A stretch of 64,000 bases of DNA from Streptomyces sp. Tue 6430 (GCA_021568835.1 JAKGSH010000002.1:372001-436000); one strand, 5' to 3'. Counted from the stretch's first letter, positions 1 to 8,950 are shown. Notes: generated by a model from the letters alone, not told the origin. Numbers and translations: made by a program.

Positions 1-145
1 CGCCGGTGCCCTGGGCGCCGCTGGCCGCACCCTGCCCCGGCCGCTGAGGCTCGGGCAAGGGATCGGTCCCGGCCGCCCCACGGGGAGGGGTGGCCGGGAC
101 CGGCTGCTGTACACCCTGGCGCCGCCACGCTCGGGCGGGGCCGGT

Positions 146-484
146 TTACGAGGCGGCGCGTTCGCGGTCGTCGGCGGGGGTGTCCTCGCGGTGCAGGAAG
201 GTGGCCAGGAGGTCGCCGACGGGGTGGTCCGCCTCGCTGGGGTGACGCAGGGCGACGGTGGGATCGATGGTGTAGCGGTTGCGGCGGCCGACGCGCTCGC
301 GGGTGAGGTATCCCGCCGCTTCGAGGTCGGCAACGATCAGCTGGACGGCGCGTTCGGTGATGCCGGTGGCGTCGGCGACGTCGCGCCCGCGCGCTTCAGG
401 GTCGCGGGCGAGGGCGATCAGGACCCGGGCGTGGTTGGTCAGGAAGGTCCACTGATCGCCGCGCGGGCTGGAGGGCTGGCTCAT
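146..484 (-). CDS. Winged-helix transcriptional regulator (MarR/ArsR-like)
   Basis: The 112-residue protein is mostly one winged helix-turn-helix. Residues about 33-63 carry an HTH reading GRDVADATGITERAVQLI, followed by a wing containing RVGRRNRYTI. It has no obvious ligand or metal motif. The start is the ATG at 484; an in-frame ATG at 493 is also possible, and neither has a strong ribosome site. It is divergent from the stress-type genes that begin at 644, and the AT-rich intergenic region holds two inverted repeats. A role as local repressor of those genes is inference. Confidence 0.75.
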   Translation of the reverse strand: MSQPSSPRGDQWTFLTNHARVLIALARDPEARGRDVADATGITERAVQLIVADLEAAGYLTRERVGRRNRYTIDPTVALRHPSEADHPVGDLLATFLHREDTPADDRERAAS

Positions 485-497
485 GGTCTTCATCATA

Positions 498-560
498 CGA
501 AGCCGACTTCGCATAACCAACATCATTTCGCGAAAAATAATTGCCGAAAAAATTTTCGCG
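498..560. promoter_or_regulatory. AT-rich divergent promoter region with two inverted repeats
   Basis: CGAAG/CTTCG arms lie at 498-502 and 507-511. Perfect 8-bp arms CGCGAAAA and TTTTCGCG lie at 529-536 and 553-560. The stretch is far more AT-rich than its surroundings and sits between the divergent regulator and the universal-stress-like gene, where an operator for a winged-helix regulator would be expected. Confidence 0.5.
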
Positions 561-643
561 TAATGCTTGACGTGAATCAGGGGGCCAGGTGACGCTGGAC
601 ACATCCCCACCGCCCTCTTCGCCCCCGCTGAAAGGGGGTCACG

Positions 644-1264
644 ATGTCCTCCCGGACCTCCACCCTGACCCTGACTCGCCAGGCGGAAATCGGATCTCCG
701 GTGCTGCTGCTGTCCCTGCCGCACCCGGTCACCGCGCTGGTGACCAACCGCTCCGACGACTTGGCCGTGGTCGACGCTGCGGTCCGGCTGGCCGCACCGC
801 GCAAGGCGCCGGTGCTGCTGGTCGCTGTCCTGCCCGCCCGGCGGCAGATTCCGGAGCGTGCCCGCGTGGACGCGCAGGCGGCCCGGGTGTTTCTGGCCCG
901 TGTGCTGCCCCGGCTGCGTGCTGCCGGGGTCGGCTACATCCCCGTCGCCCATCGCGTCCCAGCCGATGGCGGCGGACAGATGCGGCTGCGGGCCGCGAGC
1001 GGGGTGCTCGCGTTGGCCGCACGTCATCACTCCCCGCTGGTGGTGGCCTCCAGCCGGGGACCGGCCGGCCTGGACGTGCACAGCCTGATCGAAGCCTCCG
1101 CCGTACGCGGCGGGCCCTTCGTCTACGCCGTCGCCCGCACCCGCCGGACGGTCCCCGTCGCCGGCGCCGGTCTGGGCCCGGCCGACCTGTCGCCCGCCGG
1201 GGTCCGCAACATGTGGGCGCTCGCCCAGCGCCGCCTGTCCGCCACCCGCCCCGTGGAGGCGTGA
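644..1264 (+). CDS. Universal-stress-like protein (UspA fold), hypothetical
   Basis: The 206 residues alternate hydrophobic strands (PVLLLSLPHPV, APVLLVAVLPA, SPLVVASSRGPAG) with helices, the pattern of a UspA/HUP-like alpha/beta domain. The segment VVASSRGPAG near residues 130-140 resembles the phosphate-binding loop of Usp proteins but is degenerate. The ATG at 644 follows an AAAGGGGGT ribosome site. The stop overlaps the ATG of the next small gene (TGATG), so the two are probably co-translated. A second protein of the same style lies at 2570. The function is unknown; family resemblance is moderate. Confidence 0.6.
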   Translation: MSSRTSTLTLTRQAEIGSPVLLLSLPHPVTALVTNRSDDLAVVDAAVRLAAPRKAPVLLVAVLPARRQIPERARVDAQAARVFLARVLPRLRAAGVGYIPVAHRVPADGGGQMRLRAASGVLALAARHHSPLVVASSRGPAGLDVHSLIEASAVRGGPFVYAVARTRRTVPVAGAGLGPADLSPAGVRNMWALAQRRLSATRPVEA

Positions 1265-1401
1265 TGAACGGCCTGAACGTGCTCGCGCCGTGGTGGCTGC
1301 CGGCGCTGGTGGACCTGGTCGTCGGCAGCCTGTGCGTCGCACTCGCCCTGCGGCCGCGCCGCCGCACCGCCGTTCGGCGGCCCGTCCGAACAGGGAGGTG
1401 A
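1264..1401 (+). CDS. Small single-pass membrane protein
   Basis: A 45-residue protein with one hydrophobic helix (WWLPALVDLVVGSLCVALAL, about residues 10-29) and a very basic Arg-rich C-terminal tail, predicted cytoplasmic. Its ATG overlaps the stop of the preceding universal-stress-like gene, which is the main reason to accept it. No family is recognised. It may anchor or modulate the neighbouring stress protein (inference). Confidence 0.5.
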   Translation: MNGLNVLAPWWLPALVDLVVGSLCVALALRPRRRTAVRRPVRTGR

Positions 1402-1533
1402 GCACCTGTCGCAACCACCAGGTGAACCAGCGCCCGGGCCCGGCAGCCCTCCGTAACCCGCCAGGGCCCGGGACACCCCCACTCTCTTCCCCGTCTTTGT
1501 TCTTTCGCCCCCACCCGAGGAAGCCGATCCACC

Positions 1534-2573
1534 ATGAATGAACTGTCGTTCGCCGTCCCGCTGTGGGTGTGGGCCGCGGTCACCGCCGGCATCGGCGTCA
1601 TGCTCGCCGTCGACCTGATCGCCCACCGCGACAACCATGTGATCGGCTTCCGCGAGGCCGCGCTGTGGAGCGGCCTGTGGATCGCCATCGGCCTCGGCTT
1701 CGGCCTCATCCTGTGGGCATGGCAGGGCGGCGACGCGTCCTCCACCTACTACGCCGGCTACCTGATCGAGAAGGCCCTGTCGATCGACAACGTCTTCGTC
1801 TTCGCGCTGGTCTTCTCCTTCTTCGCCGTCCCCGACGCCTACCAGCACAAGGTGCTGTTCTGGGGCGTCCTCGGGGCACTGGCGGCCCGGCTGGTGTTCA
1901 TCTTCATCGGCGCCGAACTGCTGCAGGTGTTCTTCTGGACCGCCTACCTCTTCGGCGCGTTCCTGATCTGGACCGGCTGGAAGATGGCCGTCTCCAAGGA
2001 CGAAGAGGTCCACCCCGACCGCAACCCCGTCGTCCGCCTGGTCAAGAAACTCATTCCGACCGATCCCCGGTTCCACGGAGACAAATTCTTCATCCACGTC
2101 AACGGCAAGCGCATCGCGACGCTGCTGTTCGTGGTCCTCGTCGCCGTCGAGGCCACCGACCTCATCTTCGCCGTCGACTCCGTCGCCGCCGTCCTGGCGA
2201 TCACCACCAACACCTTCATCGTGTGGACCGCCAACGCTTTCGCCGTGCTCGGCCTGCGCAGCCTGTACTTCTGCCTGGCCGGACTGCTGCGCCGCTTCGT
2301 CTACCTGCACTACGGGCTCGCGGTCCTGCTCGCCTTCGCCGGCGTCAAGCTCATCCTGTCCGAAACCCCCGTCGGCAAGCTGCCCATCCCCTCACCCTCG
2401 GCGTCATCGTCGTCACCATCACCGTCTCCATCGCCTGGTCGCTGATCGCCACCCGCGGCGAAGGCAGTGACAGCGGCGAGGCGACGCGTGTGACGGACGA
2501 CGTGACCGGCACCGAGCCGGACACCACAGCCCCCGGCACCAGCCCGCACCATCCGGAAGGACGGCCGTCATGA
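1534..2573 (+). CDS. TerC-family integral membrane protein, apparent frameshift near the C terminus
   Basis: TerC/Alx family membrane proteins are linked to tellurite resistance and metal (Mn2+) homeostasis. The sequence shows the family hallmarks YLIEKALSIDNVFVFALVF (about residues 76-94) and VEATDLIFAVDSVAAVLAIT (about 207-226), with seven to eight hydrophobic segments. As read, the frame ends at 2445 in a low-complexity Ser/Pro tail. The next frame gives the usual last helix (LTLGVIVVTITVSIAWSLIA) and ends at 2573, where its TGA overlaps the ATG of the next gene. A missing base in the C4 run at 2388-2391 explains this best. The ATG at 1534 begins MNELSFAVPLWVW. Confidence 0.85.
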
Positions 2574-3109
2574 CCACCCTCAGCCCCAGCCGCCGCAACA
2601 TGCCTACCGCACCCCGCACCAGCTCCGTGCACGCCTACACCCTCACCGGTCGGCCGTCCGCAGGTGGCGTCCTGGCCATCCTCACAAGCGCCCGCGCCGA
2701 TGCGGACGTGGCCGCCTACGCAGGCCGGCTGGCAGCCAGTACCGGCCGCAAGGTCACCGCCGCAGTCGCCTTCCGCTCCACAGGCTTCAGCGTCAACGCC
2801 CTGCTCCACCTTGCCCGCAACCGGCGCCTGACCCACCAGGGGGACGCCGTCCTCGCACCCCACACCGAATCCCTCGCCGCAGCCGGTGACTACCGCAGTG
2901 ACATCGTCCTGTTGCCCACCCGCACCAACCCCTCTCATCGCCTACCCGCCCGCGCCCTGGCGCGGTTCGCCGCCCGCATCGGTGCCACCACCGTGATCAC
3001 TCCCGTGCCCCTCCACCCATCCGGCCAGTACGTCACCAGAGTCCACGACGCGTCCGGCGCCACATCCCGTACCCCCGATCCGTCCGGATCCCTCACCCCA
3101 CGCTGCTGA
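2570..3109 (+). CDS. Universal-stress-like protein, second copy
   Basis: A 179-residue protein whose ATG overlaps the stop of the reconstructed TerC frame (ATGA), indicating translational coupling. It alternates strands and helices (GGVLAILTSARADADVAAYA, VTAAVAFRST, DIVLLPTRTN, GATTVITPVPL), the same general build as the protein at 644. The C-terminal 25 residues are low-complexity. No catalytic motif is visible. Placement between TerC and the heliorhodopsin suggests a stress-response role (inference). Confidence 0.55.
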   Translation: MTTLSPSRRNMPTAPRTSSVHAYTLTGRPSAGGVLAILTSARADADVAAYAGRLAASTGRKVTAAVAFRSTGFSVNALLHLARNRRLTHQGDAVLAPHTESLAAAGDYRSDIVLLPTRTNPSHRLPARALARFAARIGATTVITPVPLHPSGQYVTRVHDASGATSRTPDPSGSLTPRC

Positions 3110-3347
3110 ACACCGCAAACGCGCTGTCCACCCTCGTCCCCCATCGGCTGGGCCAAGGGCACAGCCGGCCCGAGGGAGACCGGTGGGGAAGGGGCCGCGG
3201 GCTGTCCCGGAGACGAGCGGGTACGGCGGGTTCCCGGGTGCCACTCGGGCGACTTTCCGGCGGGGCGGTGGCGCGACTGCCGTGATTCCCGGCCGGAGGG
3301 GTACCACCATGCTGACGTAACGCGGCGCCGGCCATCGGGGAGGAACT

Positions 3348-4130
3348 GTGAAGCGAGAGGACGGCACACCGGTGGCCACCGGTGTCACCGCCGAGCGCCT
3401 CGCCGGGCTCCGCAGGTGGAACCTGGGGCTCACGCTGCTGCACCTGCTCCAGGCCATGGCGATCGTCCTGCTCGCCGGAAGCTTCTCGATCACCGTCACC
3501 TCCTCCGTTCCCGAGGGGCCACCGGGAACGACAGCGCCCGCCCCGGAAGCGGTGTTCGACGTGCCGATCGGCTGGGCCGTCGCCGTCTTCCTCACCCTCG
3601 CGGCAGTGGACCACCTGCTGACGGCGACGGTCTGCCGCGATGTCTACGAACGCGACCTCAGACGCGGCATCAACCGTTTCCGGTGGCTGGAGTACGCGCT
3701 CAGCGCGACCCTGATGGTGCTCCTCATCGGCTTCTACGCGGGCATCACCAGCCTCAACGCCGTCATCGCCGTCGTCGGTGCCAACATCGGGATGATTCTC
3801 TTCGGCTGGCTCGAGGAGGCGATGAACCCGCCGGGGCGGGCGAGGACCACGATGCTGCCGTTCTGGTTCGGGACGCTGGCCGGCGTGACGCCGTGGATCT
3901 CGATCGCGTACAACATTGTCGCGGCCGAGACCGTCCCCGCCTTCGTGTACGGAATCGTTCTCGTCCAGGCCTGCCTCTTCTTCAGCTTCGGCCTCAACCA
4001 GTGGCTCCAGTACCGCGGAGCCGGCCGGTGGTCCGACTACGCGTACGGTGAAAAGGCCTACCTGGTCCTCAGCCTCGCGGCGAAGTCACTCCTGGCGTGG
4101 CAGATCTTCACCGGCTCGCTGGCCGGCTGA
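3348..4130 (+). CDS. Heliorhodopsin
   Basis: A 260-residue seven-helix retinal protein of the heliorhodopsin family, which sits inverted in the membrane compared with type-1 rhodopsins and does not appear to pump ions. Family signatures are visible: RWLEYALSATLMVLLIG with the expected counterion Glu115, GANIGMILFGWLEE in helix 4, GVTPWISIAYNI in helix 5, LNQWLQYRGAGRWSDYAYGE, and the retinal Schiff-base lysine at Lys246 within LSLAAKSLLAWQIF of helix 7. The start is GTG at 3348, behind GGGGAGGAAC. A tiny Met-Leu-Thr-stop reading frame with its own GGAGG lies just upstream (3309-3320). No retinal-synthesis gene is visible in the window. Confidence 0.93.
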   Translation: MKREDGTPVATGVTAERLAGLRRWNLGLTLLHLLQAMAIVLLAGSFSITVTSSVPEGPPGTTAPAPEAVFDVPIGWAVAVFLTLAAVDHLLTATVCRDVYERDLRRGINRFRWLEYALSATLMVLLIGFYAGITSLNAVIAVVGANIGMILFGWLEEAMNPPGRARTTMLPFWFGTLAGVTPWISIAYNIVAAETVPAFVYGIVLVQACLFFSFGLNQWLQYRGAGRWSDYAYGEKAYLVLSLAAKSLLAWQIFTGSLAG

Positions 4131-4439
4131 ACCGCTTTCGACATGCGCTTGGGCGGTGCAGCTGACGCATCGGCAGACTGTGCGCCTGGGAGCCGGGTCG
4201 ACAAGTCAGGGGTCGGATCACCACCTGACCCGGCGCAATGCCCTCCCTTCCGGCCACGAAGACGCGTCACTCGGGTCCTCGCGTGGACTCATCAACACGC
4301 TGAACTTGACAGAGAAGTCCTCCCTCGTACGCCGGGGCCCTTCGTACAGTGTGGCGCCGGGATCATGCGTCCTCCCCTTCACGCCGGGCCTGCGCCGGCA
4401 GCGCCGCCACGACGTCGCTCGTTCGGGCACGCCGGCTTC

Positions 4440-4846
4440 AGCACCTCTTCCAGCTTCGGCCGGGTCTTCGCCCGGGTGTTGATCTTCTCGGAGAAGATCC
4501 GCTTGCACTTGGCGCGGGCGAGCGCGTCGAGCCGGCTCCGGAGGTCCTGTTGCGCGGTCGAGCAGCGGGCGTACCTGATCCGGATCGGGTACGCGGCCGG
4601 TTCTGCCGGGGCGGCTTTGACGGGGCGGGCCCGGCTTCCACGGTCGCCCGGGCCGGGCTCGCGGTCCCCGGGGACGAGGACCTCCAACTCCTCGCGGGGC
4701 GCGGGGACGAGGATGAAGCGCGGGGTGTGGCACTTCGTCGCGGTCTTGCCCCGGCGGGTGCGGCAGGGACTGCCGACCGGGGCTTCACAGTTCGGACAGT
4801 CGTTTCGTTCTACCGTGATTGCGGTGTGATGGGGCACCAGATCCAC
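4440..4846 (-). pseudogene. Serine recombinase (resolvase) remnant, 3' truncated
   Basis: The first ~135 residues match the N terminus of a Streptomyces resolvase group: a leader with CPNCEAPVGSPCRTRRGKT, a Pro/Ala linker, then the start of the serine recombinase catalytic domain (IRYARCSTAQQDLRSRLDAL), with the expected catalytic serine in the RCST segment. Homology stops near the segment TRPKLEEVLK, so the rest of the catalytic domain and the DNA-binding part are missing. It is a leftover of a mobile element. Confidence 0.6.
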
Positions 4847-5063
4847 CCCGGTGGTCCGTCAGAACCGTCTCGCACGACGCCGGACTTTTGAGAGGACTTC
4901 TGCGAATCGCGACCTGGGACAACGTGATCACCTCCGGGGCTCTCGCGGAACTCTCGCAACTGGTCATTCATGAGAGTCACCCAGCGTCCGGCCATGGCCA
5001 GGGCGGCGCCGACGGCTGGTCCGCAGCGATCACCCGGATTGCTGAGCCTGTCCGGTAACGGGT
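4847..5063. other. Intergenic, no gene recognised
   Basis: Short frames here lack a family match and a convincing ribosome site. The stretch separates the resolvase stub from the jacalin-like remnant. Confidence 0.4.
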
Positions 5064-5721
5064 GTGGCCCCTTGGGGCCGCGGGGAGTGGGGACACGCAG
5101 ATTCTCACCCCAGCATTCGCAACCCATGGGGGAGACGCATAGGGGCAAGCGAAATCCAGGCCGTCGTCGACGGCCCGCGGCACGGAGGCAGTGGCGGTAC
5201 CGAGTACACGATCGATCTGCAGGAAGGTGAGCGCATCACCGAAGTGATCGGGAGGAGCGCGAGCCTCGTCGACCAGATCGCCTTCGAGACCAACTTCACG
5301 CTCCACGGCCCGTTCGAGGGCCAGGGGGAACCCCTTCGAGTTCCGGCTGCCGGTTGACGCGCTGACTGCCGGGTTTCACGGGCGTGCCGCCACGTTCCTC
5401 GACCAGGTCGGCATCCTGTGCTGTCAGCCCACGGCGAAGCAGTACGCCACGCCTTCCACCAGAGGGTTGCCGCGTTGGTGGCCCCTCCACCCCCGCGAAG
5501 GGGCGGTCACGCTCCTGGGCGAACCCCAGCCGGTCGTCCTGCAGGCGCGCGAGGTGCTCGACGACCACCAGGGGTCCCGTGCCTTCCCGGTGACCCGGTT
5601 GCCGAACTCGTCCAGGCCCTCATCGAGCCGCTCGGGAGCGCGGACCAGGTCGGCCCAGTTCTCGTATTGCTACGGCAGACGGACATGCAGCGGAGAGCGA
5701 CACCTGATCAGGCCCTGCTGA
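5064..5721 (+). pseudogene. Jacalin-like lectin domain remnant, frameshifted
   Basis: The first frame reads GPRHGGSGGTEYTIDL, GERITEVIGRSASLVDQIAF and a GPFEGQG turn, which are strand motifs of the beta-prism jacalin-like mannose-binding lectin fold. After the G/C runs at about 5322-5333 the matching continuation (FEFRLPVDALTAGFHGRAA and FLDQVGIL) lies in another frame. The shifted frame runs on to 5721 without recognisable homology. The start is uncertain. It is either an inactivated lectin or an intact gene with a sequencing indel. Confidence 0.6.
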
Positions 5722-6021
5722 AGTAAATGCGTACACCTCACCTGCGGAAGCGCGGCCGTTGTCCCTGGTGGAGTGGTCCGCCGTCGCAGTGAACAGGCGG
5801 TTTACCGCGACGGACTTCCCCGCCGCCGACCAGGCCGGACACCCGCGGACGACACCTGGCCGCAGTTGTACGAGAACCGGGCCGATTCCTCACGCGGAGT
5901 ACCGGCCCGCCTGACCGCGTACCCATGGCTGTTTCGAACTCGGCGTGATCGCGTAGACGTCCCGACGCCGGAGCCGTCGGCCGGGGGGCCGGGCTCCGGC
6001 GTCAGGGTTCGGGCCGGTGGG
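5722..6021. other. Intergenic, no gene recognised
   Basis: About 300 bases between the lectin remnant and the end of the SGNH hydrolase gene. I see no conserved reading frame, RNA gene or clear repeat. Confidence 0.4.
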
Positions 6022-7065
6022 TCAGTGTTGACGGAGGGCGATGCGGATCGCTCGCTCCACCTGGGCCGCGGTGTTGGCGTGTCCCGCGGCGTTGGGGTGG
6101 ATCATCGTGGCGTGCTTCTCGATGGGACCGCAGTCCACCGGCGTGCCGGGGAACGTGGTGGGCCAGTAGTCCGCGGCGTCGCCGCAGATCCCTTCCATCC
6201 ACTTGGTGCCCGCGGGCTGACAGGCGTCGTGGCCCTCGCTGGAGGAGTAGACGTTGACGTAGCGGTCGCCGAAGAACGACGCGGCCCGCTGGATCGTTTT
6301 GTTCAGCGGCTTGAGGACGTCGTCACGAAGCCAGTCGATGTCGGCGTGGGTGGTCGTGTCGAATTCGGTGAGGGACCCGCGGGTGCAGTCACTGGCCTCG
6401 GCCGGCATGATGGCCGGGTAGCCGACGTTGATCACCTTGGCGTTGGGCGCGGCCTGGTGTACCTCGGCCAGCATCTCGATGTACTCGTTCTGGACCCGGG
6501 CGAGCCTCTCCCGGACGCTCTCCACCCCCTCGGGCGGGTCGGTGAAGTACTCGCGGCAGGACTTGCCGATCGCGCCCTGCTCGAGGCACTTGGGGAAGAT
6601 GTCGCCGAAGGGCAGGCTGTTGCCGCCGATGGCGATGGTGACGATGTCGGTCTCGTCGTCGAGCCCGGCCCGCACGATCTGCGTGTCCACCGCGGGCCAG
6701 CCGTCGGCGGGGGTCTCGACCGGGCTGATCGGCGTCTGCTTGACCTTGGCGATGTTCGCGATGACGGCGCTGCTGCAGGCGACGTTGGTCAGACGGACGT
6801 ACTTGCCCGGCGGGAACTCGGCGAGCTTCCGTTCGACCACGCTGGGGTAGGAGCCGCTGGTCCGGGCGCAGCCGTCCTGCGACGGATCCCCCAGCGGGGG
6901 CTGCGGGTCGCCGACGAAGACGCCGGCGGTGAACGAGTCACCGAGCGCGGCCCACTCGTACGGGTCGGCCGCACCGGCGGAGCCGGAGGGTAAGAGCGTG
7001 GCCGCGGCGAGCGCGAGCCCGACGGCCAGGGCTCGCGTGCGCGGGCGGGAGACAGGGTGGCGCAT
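6022..7065 (-). CDS. Secreted SGNH/GDSL-type hydrolase (lipase/esterase)
   Basis: A 347-residue exported hydrolase. The start is the ATG at 7065, behind GGAGG. The N terminus is a classical Sec signal (RTRALAVGLALAAATLLP, cleavage near SAGAADP). Block I is ALGDSFTAG with the nucleophile Ser, block III is IGGNSLPFGD, and block V is MIHPNAAGH with the catalytic His. Several Cys residues (CARTSG, NVACSSA, CLEQ, CREYF, DCTRG, HDACQ, GICGD, DCGP) fit the disulfide-rich Streptomyces esterases of this fold. It is a stand-alone gene, likely acting on esters outside the cell; the substrate is unknown. Confidence 0.85.
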   Translation of the reverse strand: MRHPVSRPRTRALAVGLALAAATLLPSGSAGAADPYEWAALGDSFTAGVFVGDPQPPLGDPSQDGCARTSGSYPSVVERKLAEFPPGKYVRLTNVACSSAVIANIAKVKQTPISPVETPADGWPAVDTQIVRAGLDDETDIVTIAIGGNSLPFGDIFPKCLEQGAIGKSCREYFTDPPEGVESVRERLARVQNEYIEMLAEVHQAAPNAKVINVGYPAIMPAEASDCTRGSLTEFDTTTHADIDWLRDDVLKPLNKTIQRAASFFGDRYVNVYSSSEGHDACQPAGTKWMEGICGDAADYWPTTFPGTPVDCGPIEKHATMIHPNAAGHANTAAQVERAIRIALRQH

Positions 7066-7131
7066 GGATCCTCCAGGATCAGCGGAAGACGTCCGGACGG
7101 CCGGAACACGACGCCCGGGGCGGAGCACACC

Positions 7132-7344
7132 TCAGCCAAAATGATCCGCGCCGCCGCCCCGCCCTGTCCGGTGAAACGGTCCGTCATCACCCAATCGGGC
7201 TAATTGATCGAATCTTTCGCGTCGGCTCCCGGCACAGCTTGCTATTCTCGCGCGCGCGAGACGGGGCGACCGGGGTCGGTGGACGCGGAATTCGTTGCCC
7301 TCGGGGTCCGTCATGACCGTCCAGGAGCCGCCCTGTTCCGTGAT
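7132..7344 (-). pseudogene. C-terminal remnant of a VOC/glyoxalase-family protein
   Basis: The reverse strand reads GGSWTVMTDPEGNEFRVHRP, the typical last strand of vicinal-oxygen-chelate proteins with the metal-binding Glu in DPEGNEF. The 5' portion is lost exactly where IS3-type terminal sequence begins (7345). The extension after HRPRS down to 7132 looks non-native. Confidence 0.6.
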
Positions 7345-7673
7345 TGAAGCTTCCCCTTGATCCAGGACACCTGGAGACTGGGATCTTGAGGTTCCAGAGG
7401 AAGTAGCACCAGGTGGGAAGCAAGTGCACGAAACGGTACACCGAGGAGTTCAAGCGGGACGCGATCGCGCTCGTCGACTCCTCTGGCAAGACGGTCACCG
7501 CGGTCGCCCGGGAACTCGGCATCAGCTCAAAGTCCTTGCGCGGCTGGTACCGCCGGGCCAAGGCCGACCGGGACGAGGGGCAGCCCGGTGAGCTGACCAG
7601 CGCCGAGGGCGAGGAACTGCGCCGGCTGCGCAAGGAGAACCGCGAACAGCAGCAGACGATCGAGATCCTGAAA
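7345..7673 (+). mobile_element. IS3-family element, 5' fragment with truncated orfA
   Basis: The sequence from TGAAGCTTCCCC at 7345 onward matches the terminus of the fuller IS3 copy at 41408-42692. The orfA frame opens with GTG at 7413 and gives 87 residues nearly identical to that copy, including the HTH (TVTAVARELGISSKSLRGWY) and the leucine-zipper-like EELRRLRKENREQQQTIEIL. Homology stops at about 7673, so the rest of orfA, orfB and the other end are gone. The insertion removed the 5' part of a VOC gene. Confidence 0.85.
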
Positions 7674-7863
7674 TGCGATCTCTCGGTGTGGTGTCGATGG
7701 CCGTGTACGGCGACGCCGCCCGCGCCCTCATCCAGGCCGCGATCGACGAGTCCCCGACCTGGTCGACCCCGGCCGGCGCGGCGATCATGCTGGTGGGCGG
7801 CGCTGACCCAGGTCCGGCCGAAGTGACGGGCGGTGTCACGGCCGGCGTCACGGCCGGCCGGGT

Positions 7864-8292
7864 TCACCAGTCGTCGCCGATGTCGAAGTTGGCGGCGATC
7901 GGCATGCCGTCGTGCGCGAACACCACCACGAGGTAGTCGTCCGACGCGGTCAGCCCGGCGTGGATCCGTTCCGCCAGCTCCGAACTCGCGACGTCCTCCG
8001 AGCGTGAGATCACGGTGAGCATCGCGGGCACCTGGTCCAGCACTCCGGAGTCCGATTCCGGTGGACCCGAGTAGAGAGAAGCGCTCAGGTCGTCGTTGTC
8101 GAACCAGTAGTTGTATCCGTCGTGGTCGTCGGGTGTGATCGTCCCGCCCTCGAAGAGTGTCCCCAGGAGGCGTGAGACGTCCGCCCACAGGCGGTCGCCG
8201 AATTCCCTGCTCCGGAAGGCGTCCGGCTGCGCGGGTCCGACATGGAAGTCGAAGTCCTTTTTGTAACCGTCGTACTGCGCGAAATCTGTCAT
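7864..8292 (-). CDS. Hypothetical protein, acidic, 142 residues
   Basis: Start ATG at 8292 (MTDFAQYDGYKKDFDFH). The protein is acidic and rich in Asp/Glu and aromatics (TPDDHDGYNYWFDNDDLSA), ends in FDIGDDW, and has no signal peptide or membrane segment. Size and composition resemble small cytosolic immunity-type proteins of actinomycetes, but I recognise no family. The flanking 190 bases (7674-7863) hold only an unassigned frame fused to the IS3 stub. Confidence 0.55.
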   Translation of the reverse strand: MTDFAQYDGYKKDFDFHVGPAQPDAFRSREFGDRLWADVSRLLGTLFEGGTITPDDHDGYNYWFDNDDLSASLYSGPPESDSGVLDQVPAMLTVISRSEDVASSELAERIHAGLTASDDYLVVVFAHDGMPIAANFDIGDDW

Positions 8293-8323
8293 GGGAATCT
8301 CTCTACAAGTTGCCATGAAAGGC

Positions 8324-8439
8324 GGGAGCCGCGGCTCACCGTGGCAGGCGGCGGCTCCCCGTTCCGGAACGGAGGACCGGACTGGAAGTCCTCAGTGACT
8401 GCCGGGCCGACATGCGGATGCCGCACATCGGCCCGGCAG
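8324..8439. repeat. Two strong inverted repeats (hairpins)
   Basis: Arms GGGAGCCGC (8324-8332) and GCGGCTCCC (8351-8359) form the first. A longer hairpin has 19-base arms with two mismatches at 8399-8417 and 8421-8439, closing on a 3-base loop. There is no T-tract. They lie between a minus-strand gene and a plus-strand gene, so they are probably structured leader or boundary elements, not classical terminators. Confidence 0.6.
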
Positions 8440-8500
8440 CCCGGTTTCCTGTCACCCGATACCATCCCGGCAGATCCGGAACAGAGATCAAGGGTAAAGT

Positions 8501-8926
8501 GTGAAGATTTTTCGGCTCCTGATACGACTCGGATGCGTCGCCGTGTCGGCGGTCGCACCATTGGCGGTTTTCTACTACATCTTTTTGAGTGTGGTCGAAG
8601 GGCAGTCCGGAGGGAGCCAGCAGAGCGGGCGCAGGTGGGCGGATGCACTCCAGTGCGCTATTCCCGCAACGGCCGTCGAGTTGGGGGTCACCATGGTCGT
8701 GTTGCTCTGGGCCAGGGCGATGAGCACCGATCCGGCCTCAGGGTCCGCTCGCGCCGTCGCGGTCGCAGTGGCCGCCGTGTGTGCCAGTATCCCCGCCTCG
8801 CTCTTTGTGGCCCTGGCGGCGTGGCCCGTGGTCCTGTTGAGCTGCGTTGTGCCTGCCGGTCTGGCCGCTCCCGTCCTCATGCGGCCTGTAGTCGCGACCG
8901 CATCGCCCGCCCGGGAGGGCGTTTGA
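8501..8926 (+). CDS. Hypothetical multi-pass membrane protein
   Basis: A 141-residue protein starting at GTG 8501 behind AAGGG. There are about four hydrophobic segments: residues 6-32 (LIRLGCVAVSAVAPLAVFYY), 52-70 (IPATAVELGVTMVVLLWA), 84-105 and 108-125. Soluble loops are short and no active-site residues stand out. It is flanked by hairpins upstream and an IS701 remnant downstream. No family assignment. Confidence 0.5.
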   Translation: MKIFRLLIRLGCVAVSAVAPLAVFYYIFLSVVEGQSGGSQQSGRRWADALQCAIPATAVELGVTMVVLLWARAMSTDPASGSARAVAVAVAAVCASIPASLFVALAAWPVVLLSCVVPAGLAAPVLMRPVVATASPAREGV

Positions 8927-8950
8927 AGTAGGCAAATTGCCCTTGACGTC

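Noticed and set aside
146..1414. 422-codon minus-strand frame over the Usp-like gene
   Set aside because: Only its last ~112 codons look like a protein (the winged-helix regulator); the rest is antisense to a better-supported gene.
5773..6993. 406-codon plus-strand frame
   Set aside because: Antisense to the SGNH hydrolase, which has a signal peptide, catalytic motifs and a ribosome site.
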